In this document: positions 48,831 through 58,984 of the stretch, in pieces | Position numbering within the stretch: position 1 is the first letter of the stretch | Layout of the letters: each line of letters starts with the position of its first letter | DNA from: Diplolepis rosae | Lineage: Eukaryota; Arthropoda; Insecta; Hymenoptera; Diplolepididae | Assembly: GCA_030998225.1 (NCBI GenBank) | Contig: JAPYXD010000698.1 | Span: forward strand, 2,273,001-2,337,000 | Direction: 5' to 3' | Length of the DNA stretch: 64,000 bases | Made by a program: the position numbers and the translations under genes | Notes under the pieces: model-generated | The model's database searches: none | Told to the model about the DNA's origin: nothing | The model's input: only the letters and a program-made list of their open reading frames with translations

Positions 48831-48875
48831 AGAAGGTCAAACAAAATTATTATTAATATTATGTGATTAGATGTG

Positions 48876-48881
48876 AATAAA
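48876..48881 (+). terminator. candidate polyadenylation signal of the aminopeptidase (proximal)
   Basis: AATAAA occurs 45 bases after the aminopeptidase stop codon. It is the first such hexamer and would give a very short 3' UTR. Confidence 0.45.
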
Positions 48882-48891
48882 ATGTAATTTA

Positions 48892-50185
48892 AGATTGTGA
48901 AAATTGGTTGTTAAAACAAATGCTTAAACAGTCATAGACTATGTATATGGAATTAAAAGTTTATATGATGTTGTGAGACATCAAATCTAATGACTGCTAT
49001 CCTGATTAATGGGCAAAGTGTATATCTTTCTAACTACATTTATTTATCAATTTAATAATATCTTTGTATCACTTTATGATCTTCAAATAAAGAGTATCTT
49101 TTATAGATAAAAGTCTCGTATTTTCTAATCAATACTCGAGAAAGTGACTTCTAGCGATTATTTATGCTGCCAGATGCCGGCTGTTGCAGCCATTCACTAA
49201 TGAGACAGATAAACGTAACAAGACATATTTTTGTGTTTCCTATAATTCTTTTAAGTATAATCTCGCAAAGGTCTATACTTATACACTACTTCAAGTGGTT
49301 GAATTCAATAATTGTCTCAGACAAGGAACCGTCTCAATTGGACTTATAAAATTCCCATTAAATTACCACATGCTGGAATTCTAATCAACAAAAATATTCT
49401 AGCGAGAGAGCAAACTTCTATATTAGGAAATCATGGGAAAGTGATAAGTGAACAAAAATTAATTATTTAGAATTTATTTAATGAAAAAATCCATCTTGAT
49501 CTGAGTTTGAAATGAATTTTAAGAAATTAGACTTGTGACCTGGCGTAGATAATTAATTAATATGTTATGAATTAATATCGTCCATTAGTGTTATTTGATT
49601 GATCAAAATATTTATTTTTGCGTTAAATATTGTAATATTTAAACTCCAATGTATACCAACTAATAAAACTGATAATTTGTATTAGATTGAACTTGTTTTT
49701 GAAGAATTTATTTATGTGTGATCAGGTAATCAGAAAAGAATATCTAAGATAGCCCAGTTTATCTTTTCAGGATCACACACCTTTACATCGGCCTTCTTAA
49801 AAAGCGTTAGCAAATCAAAGAATTTGCATCTGAGTCCAGACTGGCGCCTCTGCGAGTGAGAGTATTTATTACTCGTATTCTACATAGAATTCTCAGACTT
49901 ATGATCATCATTTATTTTCCATGACATATCTTGCTAGAAACGGACGAGATTTGGCATAAATAAGTACCTTTTTTCCAAACATCTACAAAAATAATGTTTG
50001 TCATCAAATTCAGTTAATGAAAAATTATCTAGAACGAAACAAAAATTTTATATAGAATACAAATGTTGGTGTGTATGTGAATAATTAAAACTGCAAATCT
50101 GATAAGGCGGTTGAAAACTTAATTGCAAGTTTGGACATAGATATTTTAAAATCACGCTTGATTTTCATTAACATTTTATTATAAT
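48892..50185. other. non-coding stretch after the aminopeptidase
   Basis: No gene or RNA is recognised. Overlapping short frames at 49164-49384 are not conserved families. Confidence 0.3.
49086..49091 (+). terminator. candidate polyadenylation signal of the aminopeptidase (distal)
   Basis: A second AATAAA about 255 bases after the stop, followed by T-rich sequence, is an alternative cleavage signal. Confidence 0.4.
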
Positions 50186-50364
50186 AGGTGTACAAATAAG
50201 TTTCCACCGTTTTTTATCGAAAATTGGGCATTTATTGTGAAAGAACGGAACCTTATGTTTTATTCGAAGTATTTTCCATTGTATCGTTCTTCTTGCGTTT
50301 GGCACGAATCTTGATCTAATAATTACCAACTTTTGTCAAATGGTGAAAACTTATTTGTACACCT
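50186..50364. mobile_element. mariner-type MITE, ends AGGTGTACAAATAAGT
   Basis: AGGTGTACAAATAAGTTTCC at the left and its near complement at the right (GGTGAAAACTTATTTGTACA then CCT). 179 bp, too short for a transposase. The interior GGCACGAATCTTGAT and GAAAATTGGGCATTTATTGT resemble mariner end regions from general knowledge. The target duplication is not clean. Confidence 0.7.
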
Positions 50365-50481
50365 TACAATAAAATGTATTATTGAATTTCTGTTATAAAT
50401 GTCCCTGGCGAAAGTATCGGATAGGAATTCATTCCGAGCCAAACAGAACTGTTCCAATTCATCCCGATATCTGTATCCGAG

Positions 50482-50847
50482 CCAATTCGAATCATTCCGA
50501 ACCAATCCGAAAAACGCTTTGTACCTCGTTTGATGAAAAACGGTAAAAAATCGATCCGACCTAATCCAATTTAATCCGAGGCAACAATCCGAATGAATCC
50601 AAAACCAATTTTTTAATCCGAATCATTCCAACCTCGGATTCATTCGGATTGATTCTGATTGAAAATTCGGTTTGGATCAATCCGAGCTAGGATTGATTCG
50701 GATTGAAAACTTGGTTTCAGATTAGTTCGGATTCTTTCGGATTGTTGCCTCAGATTAAATCGGATTAGGTCGAATCGTTTTTTTACCGTTTCGCATTAAA
50801 CAAGATACAAAACGTTTTTCGGATTGGTTCGGAATGATTCGCATTGG
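50482..50847. repeat. large palindrome built of TCGGATT/AATCCGA units
   Basis: Arms of about 175 bases run from CCAATTCGAATCATTCCGAA to its complement at 50820-50847. AATCCGA or TCGGATT occurs over ten times inside. No terminal target duplication is seen. Confidence 0.8.
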
Positions 50848-51785
50848 ATTTTATTTTTATTATTATAAATATAATTCAACTGATAATTTTTAAATTAAAA
50901 ACTTGCTGTTTTTAAAAATTTTAATTTGATAAATTCCCAAAAATCCTTATTCGCCAATTCGCATAATATTTTTATTTTACCGAATTCCCTGTGTTTTTGA
51001 TTTTCGAACCTCAAGCATAACAATTTATGCGAATATTATGCGACTTTTCTCAAGATTTTATATGTTCTCGAATTTAATATAGAGTTTGATCATTTTTGGA
51101 TAGCAATTCCGTAAAATTGTAATTGATTCATGATTTCATTTGGTAGAGGACATAATACATAACATTTATTGAGGCAGTTTCGACAATTTAATGACATAAT
51201 TTAAATACCTAAATCGCAAAACATAATTATGTACGTTGAATATAAGCAAAAACTAAACCCGTTCTCGATGAAGTTGTGGTTCCCGTTAGAATTAATGGTA
51301 AACGAGATATATTCAGTCGCATTAAGTAAGAAAGTGAGAAAAAGAAATTCTATTTACATGTATATCGATATCGTAGAAGGGATATACAAAGTTTTCATTG
51401 TCATTTACCGGCAAAGAAATTCGGTTCAGAAAATCAAATTATGAAGATAATATTTGACACCAATTCATATGTATTGTATATATACGTATAACAACTCCTA
51501 TAAAAAGGGATTCCAAAGTTTGATTGGAAAACATTCTGCTAACATTCTAATACACTCGATAGCAGATATAAGTCAAAGATTTATTATACGTATAATATAC
51601 GTATATGTATATCAAGAAATTATTGTAACAAAACATTTCTTCAACTTTTATGAATATTTTTCTACTTCAAGGATTTTTCCTCCAAGAGGTTTGTTTTGTT
51701 CCAAGTAAACAAAACATTACATACTTTCTTCCCCGTTATTTAATCTACACGATTAATTAATATATGGTTCTAACCCCCCTGGAAA
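50848..51785. other. non-coding stretch
   Basis: AT-rich. A small palindrome TATACGTATAATATACGTATA at 51586 region. No gene recognised. Confidence 0.3.
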
Positions 51786-51859
51786 AAACGTCGGATTGAT
51801 TAGTATTAAAATGTATTAACATTTTGAATGAATTTCAATTCTGCTTTCCGATGCGAAGA

Positions 51860-52100
51860 AAGGGTTTCCAAAGTATTAGTTCACATTAGGTTTCATAACG
51901 CTGAATGCGGAAAGGCAGTATGGATGATTTACATTGAAAAGTATTGGTTCGCATTAAGTTTCACGGCTCTGAATACGACACGGCAGTTGCGGATTCTTCG
52001 CATTTAAAATTATTGGATCGGATTAGGTAAAGAATGAGTGCTTCGAATTTAAAAGTATTGGATCGTATTAAATGAAATATAAATTAATGCAATGGGAGTG
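51860..52100. repeat. decayed tandem array, AAAGTATTGGTTCGCATTA units
   Basis: Units near 51871, 51938, 52000 and 52048 share (A)AAGTATTGG(A/T)TCG(C/G)ATTA followed by GGTTTCA..GCTCTGAATGCG in the first two. Unit lengths shrink to the right. Confidence 0.6.
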
Positions 52101-52310
52101 TTTTTTTGTAAATCCAGCATGATTTTACGTCCTTAGAATCAAAATTTACAAATTTCAAATTAAAACATTCATTATCTTACAATTTCAAAATTGGAATACC
52201 AAGAAATTATAAAAAAAATCTTGTAACTTTTTACGAGAATTGATCACTTTTATAAAATACTGAAATACATTTTAAGTAATGATTAAATTTAAAGTAGCAA
52301 TATTTAAACC

Positions 52311-52650
52311 AATGCGAATTTCGCATTAAAAAGTTTTCACTCGCCTGGAACATTCCTATCATTCGATCGTATTCAAAAGTATTCAAACCAGTGCGAACTC
52401 TCGCATCAAAGTTTTCACTCGCTTAGAAAATTCTTCTTATTCTATTGCATTCAAAAGAATTTAAACAAATGCGAATTTTTGTATTGAAAAATTTTTAACT
52501 CGCTCAGAAAATTCGTCTTATTCTTTCGATTTCAAAAGCATCCAAACCAATGCGAACTCTAGATTCAAAAACTTTTTATTTCGCTCAGAATTTTTCTCTC
52601 ATTCAAAATCATTAAAATGTATGCGAAGTTTTGCATTAAAGAGCATTGCG
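52311..52650. repeat. tandem array, ~79-bp period, four to five units
   Basis: AATGCGAA-like starts lie at 52311, 52390, 52468, 52549 and 52620. Each unit carries TTTTCACTCGCTCAGAAAATT-type sequence and TTCAAAAGTATTCAAACC. Units have diverged moderately. Confidence 0.8.
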
Positions 52651-53725
52651 TGCAAAATGTTTAATTTTTCGGATTAAAACGCATTCGAGAATTCAATGTT
52701 ATACACGAAGTATCGCATTTAAAAATTTTCGGCCAAACTTCAATGCGAAATTGACGCATAGCAGAATTCACGGGAACAAATCGTGAATGCGAAACAATAT
52801 TTTTGAATTTCACGTCTTTTGCAGGGCCTCTTATTTGTAGCATCAATTATAGAAATGTTAACATAATAATCACAAATCGAGCGATTAAACTCCAAAATAC
52901 ATACGTTTGTAAATTATTATTTTTAATGTTCATGAATTCCAGGAGTAAAGCGCAAAATAGTTATATAATTATATTTCTTCTCGGGGATTTTTTAAATAGC
53001 TTTAATTTAGAATGCAAAAAACGTTACTCAACAAAGTGCATACATTTTCTAGAAGATCTTTTACCACGATACTGCTATTAATTTTCTTGATCCTATCTTA
53101 ACTTACACTCCACTTTTCCAGAACTAAAATGCTCCTCCGGTTTTGTCTCACAATTCGTCTTTTTCTCAAGCTTCTTTATTACATACTACGTTTTACAAAA
53201 ATAGTCTTATTTTTAAAATGAGAACAGAAACTACGTATTTTACACCGTATATGTATCATTAGTGTTTGTTGGGGTCCAACTAAATTAATACATATAGCTT
53301 TAATAGCTTTAATTGAACTTCTGGATTAATTAAACATTTGCTTCCGAGATACAGACTCTAATGGTCAAAATAATTAAATGTCAACAGATCGCCCTAACAT
53401 GCGATATATCCCTCATTGAGAATGTCATTATATGTATATGATAACTTTCATAAAATAAATACAATCTATTTTTATAAACTATTTGAAGTAAAAACAAATA
53501 AATTTATGAATTTTAATTTTAATTAGAGTTGTTGCTTCGAAAAATTCTCAAGACAGATTTAAAAAAGTAAAATAAATTCAATCAAAAGTATTTAACACGA
53601 TTCTTTCCTAATTCGAATCAGGCCACCTAATATTTTTACAAATATACGTTAGCATTCTGGTAAAAAAAAAATTTTAGTAGCAAACACTTTATTAACAAAA
53701 AATTTTTCTTTGCTTAGGATTCTCA
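52651..53725. other. non-coding stretch
   Basis: No gene recognised. CAATGCGAAATTGACGC and GTGAATGCGAAAC at 52740-52795 echo the tandem array. Confidence 0.3.
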
Positions 53726-53864
53726 CACGGAGAAAAATGGATATTCAGGACCAATATCTAGATATTCATGTATGTGACAAGGATCTTATATATTCTGTTT
53801 CATTATCTAAATATTCAGCTGTATAATGTCTAAGATGTTCATATTGACCTATTTCAATATTTTA

Positions 53865-54065
53865 CTCTCAAAATCATAATTAGTGAGAAGTCGGTCACTA
53901 ATTTGCTTTAGTGAAAATTTCTACTAATCATTAGTCATTTTTCACTATTACTTTTAGTAATTTTCAATTTTTCACTAAAGTTGTAGTGAAAATGACTAAT
54001 GATAAGTAGGAATTTTCACTAAAGCAAATTAGTGACCGGCTTCTCACTAATTCAGATTTAGAGAG
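53865..54065. mobile_element. family R element, copy 4 (in nest)
   Basis: TA at 53863 and 54066. Ends CTCTCAAAATCATAATTAG / CAGATTTAGAGAG. Arms with GTCACTAATTTGCTTTAGTG and complement; units are TTAGTGA rather than ATCAGTGA, so it is a sub-family. Confidence 0.75.
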
Positions 54066-54071
54066 TAGATA

Positions 54072-54527
54072 CACGGAGAAACTCTTTATTGTAAAATTTA
54101 GTATTATTATATTTATTTTTACTAAAAGTCAATAGGAAGCGAGGATATAGTAACAAAACTAGTTTTATTTACCATAGCGGTAGGAGGAAATACATTTTCT
54201 GAACCAATTGTAATTATAGTGCAAATTTATATAAATTACCATTGCGAGTTGCAAAGATCAATATCTTTGATGGCAAATTGAAACTAGAAATAAGTGATAC
54301 CTATATATAAATAAAAAGTAAAACTATCTATGCAAGAATTGGTCGTTTGAATAATATGAATTGCAAAATAGTTAAGAGAAATTACCATTGTCAATAGTAA
54401 TGACTCCATAGTTTAATATTCAAAATAGTAATTTCTAAAAAAGTGACGTTATATCCTCGTTTCCTATTAACTTTTAGTAAAAATAAATATAATAATACTA
54501 AATTTTGCAATGAAGAGTTTCTCCGTG
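54072..54527. mobile_element. TA-flanked foldback, ends CACGGAGAAACTCTTTATTG (in nest)
   Basis: TA at 54070 and 54528. Inverted arms of about 110 bases (TAGTATTATTATATTTATTT; AAAAGTCAATAGGAAGCGAG with complements on the right). Length 456 bp. Confidence 0.8.
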
Positions 54528-54556
54528 TACTTAAGCTGAATAAAATGCTTGTCACA

Positions 54557-55086
54557 CTCTCTAAATCTGAATTAGTAAAAACTCACTGATTCACAGTGAA
54601 AAAGCACTGTTTCGAATGTTATAACTCTTCCACATAGAAATCAGTGGAATTTACCTGATTCCACAAGGGAAACTCACTACTCTCTGAATCTGAATCAGTC
54701 TAAATCTACTAATTATCAGTGAAATTTGACTGATTAAAATAGCTAAAAAGAGGTTACAGTGAATCAGTCAAATTTCACTGATTACTCCAGTGAAAATTAA
54801 CTGATTTAACAGTTTAAAAAATATTTTTTACACTGATGAATCAGTAAACATTAACTAATTAAACAGTGAAAAATATTTTTTGACTGATTGACTGACTGAC
54901 TGATTTGAAAATATTGACTGATTCAGATTTAGAGAGTGGTTAATCAGTGAAATATACTGGTCAACAGTGAAATTCGCTGGTCAACCAGTGAGTTCCCCTC
55001 GTGATATCAGTTAAATTTCACTGATTCTAAGTAGAAGACTTATAACATTCGAAACAGTTGTTTTTCACAGTTTTGGATTCAGGGAG
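54557..55086. mobile_element. family R element, copy 5, split by copy 6
   Basis: It starts CTCTCTAAATCTGAATTAGT and ends TTTTGGATTCAGGGAG before TA. The arms share CACTGTTTCGAATGTTATAA and its complement near 55040. It is interrupted by 54680-54936. Confidence 0.65.
54680..54936. mobile_element. family R element, copy 6 (innermost)
   Basis: Ends CTCTCTGAATCTGAATCAG / CTGATTCAGATTTAGAGAG, near-perfect complements. TA at the left, TG at the right. The (GACT)4-like TGACTGACTGACTGATT lies near 54890. Confidence 0.75.
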
Positions 55087-55118
55087 TATATATAGTTGAA
55101 TATCCATTTTTTTCCGTT

Positions 55119-55871
55119 CAGCTTATCGAAAATTTCTTATCTCGCGAATTTGAATAGATTCAATCTGATCGATTGGTTATAATAACATTTATGATGTTCT
55201 CGTCAAAAAGCGTTCTTAGTATGTAATATGAAATTGATATATCGTCTCTGTGGCAACAGTCACGCGCATCGTCACTTTTTTAACGACCCCTAAGGTGTGC
55301 GCTTCTACCAGAAAGTTTAGTTACAACCGTCTCGGTTTTCATGAGGAACAATTAAATTTTATTAATTATCTTTCCTTCGTGAATTTCGTGGATACTAAAA
55401 TTTCTATTAATTCCAAATTTCACTATTAAAATTTTAGTGCGCAAATCGGCATTAAACGCAATAACATGATTTCGATCTAAGATGAAATGTGTCAAGAGAA
55501 CGATATCCTTCGACAGGAAATGAATATACTGCTATTTTTAAGACGTGTCTTTTGAATGACGTTTCTGGTAGACTTGATGATGTATATATCACCCCATGCT
55601 TACATTCTTGTTACGCAGAATATATAAGTATCAAGGATGAATTTGCTCAAATCTTCTTTTTCTCCATTCTTGTTTGTGGGATTTGTTCGAATAAAAAAGT
55701 AAACTTTTGTAAATATGTATTTGTAAAACTCCATTTATGAAGTTAAAACTTCAAACAATGCTAAAGAGAAATAAAGATATTATTAGATATTTCGAATGCC
55801 TGTAGCAGCTTTTGTATGTCAAAATAAATTTGACCTGCAAGTTTACAATACATTTTTTCACACTCTGTTAA
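55119..55871. other. non-coding stretch
   Basis: A slightly GC-richer patch at 55240-55345. The 83-codon frame at 55489-55740 matches nothing I know. Confidence 0.3.
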
Positions 55872-55957
55872 GGTAGTTCATCTACGAAAATCAGACCTCA
55901 GGCAAAAATAGATAATTTTGCTTTCAAGAATAGCAATATTATTATTGAAGGGCTAAT
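55872..55957 (+). mobile_element. family N left-end fragment
   Basis: TTAA then GGTAGTTCATCTACGAAAAT and the conserved block CTTTCAAGAATAGCAATATT. No right end follows. Confidence 0.6.
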
Positions 55958-56054
55958 TTGAAAGAGAAAGTTATTGAACCGCTTATAAAATTCTTAATAT
56001 AATTACACAGGTCTACAAAACATGAGGTTGTGATTGTTATAGAAATACCGATAG

Positions 56055-56626
56055 TCATTTCCGAAGTAATTTTTGGCGTAGAAACCGAGTCACGGCTCAG
56101 AATTGCTCCACTACGTCAGGTTTTCGAGTAATCCTAACCTAAAAGTGCGAAAAACACGGTTTTCGCTATATTTGAGCATCGATAACTTTGCGAATTTTTA
56201 TTATTTTCCAAATATGAGAAAACCATATAAAAGAGCCACTTTTGAGCTTTCCATTCCACTATTTACATGTATTATTTTAATTTTTCTAACCGAAGATATC
56301 GCCGATTGAAAAAAAAAATTGCAGGTTTCGCAATGACCGATATATGGCGGGAAAAAAATGCAATTTTTTTTTCAATCGGCGATATCTCCGGTTAGAAACA
56401 TTAAAATAATACATGTGAATAGTGAAATGGAAAGCTAAAAAGTGGCTCTTTTATATGGTTTTCTCATATTTGAAAAATAATAAAAATTCGCAAAGTTATC
56501 GATGCTCAAATATTGCGAAAAACCGTGTTTTTCGCACTTTTAGGTTAGGATTACTCGAAAACCTGACGTAGAGGAGCAATTCTGACCCCGGATTTGGTTT
56601 CTACGCCAAAAATCACTTCGGAAATG
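56055..56626. repeat. 572-bp foldback with ~265-bp near-perfect arms
   Basis: CATTTCCGAAGTAATTTTTG at the left and its near-complement CAAAAATCACTTCGGAAATG at the right. The arms differ at few positions and meet around GTTTCGCAATGACCGATATA. The 68-codon frame inside the left arm is a by-product. Confidence 0.88.
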
Positions 56627-57553
56627 TACCTCAGCTACTCCATAACAAAACCATTTAGACCTATGTTATTGAAAATTCTTAATAAAGTAATACTTTGTAG
56701 TTCAACTGTATTTATTTTACAATATACCCTATTAAATAATATTTATAAAACGAAACATTACAAATTGCTATATACTTTATTTTTATTAGTAACATTTATA
56801 TCCTTTTGGACGAAATTTAGAAAAAAATATTTGACTTCAAATCCATAAGGAAAACAATTAAATACAAATTTTGATTTATATTATAGTATACGCGTATACT
56901 AAATTTCATATACATGTATACTGAATTCAGTATACGCATATAATGAATTTTTGTTTCCATTACATGTATACTAAATATAGTACAGATTTTTCTTACACAG
57001 TGTAAACAAAATTTAACCTACATTTTTCAAAATCAAAGATATTTTCCACTTTTTTTAAGTTTGACTCACTTTGTTTTTCTTTTGCTCTCAAAATGGAGCT
57101 CAGCATTTTCCTTTTTGAAGGCTTGAAAGACAGAACGTTCTTATATTTTCTTACTGACAAATTAAATAACAAGTAACCCAACTAACAAAAACAATGTAAA
57201 TTATCAACATTTTATGTTTCTTTTTTATTCGTTACTAGTTATTCAACTTCTTGAATATGATGCTTATATGTGTAACATGAGATACAAATTTAAAGATTCT
57301 TCCCATTCAGAAGTAAGCGTAAACATAGATATTTATTTCGCAAAGCACCGTGTTAGATTAGGTTTGAATCCAAAAAGACTTATTTATGTAGTAACTTGAA
57401 ATGGCTAAGTGTGTGAGTCGAGAGTATACAAAAAGTTACGAAATATATTCTGCAAGTGATTCAGATTTTTTGCTCTCTTCTATTAACCTGTCTCTTTTGT
57501 TACTGTATTATAGATAACATACATATAAGTTTTTTTTATATTGATGTTCCCTA
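56627..57553. other. non-coding stretch
   Basis: Repeated TATACGCATATA / TACATGTATACT phrases occur at 56885-56985. No gene recognised. Confidence 0.3.
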
Positions 57554-57739
57554 CACTGAGAAAAAAATGCTATTGAATCTATAGCATTTCTGCCAAAAGC
57601 ATGTATATTATTGATTTAAAAAAATATTCTATAAGAAATGATACATATGCTACCAATTCTATAGCATTATGATTAAAATCAATGATAAACATGCTTTTGG
57701 GAGAAATGATATAGATTCAATAGCATTTTTTTCTCAGTG
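57554..57739. mobile_element. family U foldback MITE, copy 2
   Basis: TA at 57552 and 57740. Ends CACTGAGAAAAAAATGCTAT and its exact complement. 186 bp, closely similar to 14905-15087. Confidence 0.8.
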
Positions 57740-58538
57740 TAGCAATCAAGACAAAAAGGCGAAAGTCATCACAAATCTAACCATTTTGAAAGCTGAAAGC
57801 TATATTTTTATATTCACAAGTTACGCAATCATCTCTTTTCATCATAAAATTATATCAATTCATCAATTATTTTGATTGAAATTAGTATTATTTTAACCAC
57901 TTTTTTGTATAAAATACTTCCGTCTTAACTTCCTGCTAACTAATGGCGATTTTATCAATCCTTCATTTTGTCACGAAGCTTTTTAGAAAAGTGGCTCATG
58001 TTTAAAGTATGACAAAACAAAACGTTCTATTTTCAGAATTATATTTTTTCTCGATAGCAAAGAATAAATTTGAAAAATTTAACAAATGTTGAAAAAATGA
58101 CCCCTGAAAATCAATTTTTTTGTGAAAATATAAAACTCTATAGTTTGTGTCAATATTTTTCGACAAATGTGTTTGTAATTGAAGTATTGACTCTTGCAGA
58201 GAAAAATTCAAGCAATTATATTTTATTAATTGAAAATGCTTTACTTGTTTTACATCGTTCGAATATCACCAATTTTTGTTATCTCCGGAAATTAACTTGT
58301 CTCTAAAGTTCGTAGATGTGGAAGGGATGTAATTCAACAAATATTCTGGAGGGTAGAAGAAATAATAGGGCGGTAAGCTAGCGTGCAAAGATATTTAATA
58401 AATCCAGTCACGATCATAGGTGGGGATTTCTTAACAGTCAGCATCATCATCTATCCTAATCTTGAATTAAAGTAAATAAACGTATGTGTGTATATACTTT
58501 AATTCAAAATAAAAAATAAAAATAACTTCATGAATTAA
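57740..58538. other. non-coding stretch
   Basis: AT-rich; nothing recognised. Confidence 0.3.
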
Positions 58539-58984
58539 GGTAGTTCATCCGAGAAAATTAGACCTCAGGCAAAAATAGATAATTTTGCTTTCAAGAATAG
58601 CAATATTATTATTGAAGGGCTAATTTGTAATTTGAATTTAAGAAATTTTATTTTTACCCGAACTTTTTTTCTCATCGCTTCATACCAAAATTTGAAAAAT
58701 TATGTGATTCTAATAAATCACGGATCATTTTTTCAGGAAAAAGATTCTCTACAACTTAACCGTTTCCAATTTTTGGAAATACATTCTTTAATGGCTAAAA
58801 CCATTAAAAATCAATTTTCCAAAATAAAATTCTTATAAACAAATTGCTGAATTTGATAGTAAATTATTAATTTTAGAAAATTCGAAATGGTTAAGTTGTA
58901 GAGAATCTTTTTCCTAAAGAAATGATTCGTGATTTATTAAAATCACATTATTTTTTAAAATTTGGTATGAAGCGATAAGAAAAA

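Larger units (their letters stand above)
53726..55118. mobile_element. outer shell of a nested MITE stack, ends CACGGAGAAAAATGGATATT
   Basis: The left end CACGGAGAAAAATGGATATT at 53726 and its near-complement AATATCCATTTTTTTCCGTT ending at 55118, both beside CA. Between them lie at least four other elements listed separately. Confidence 0.65.
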
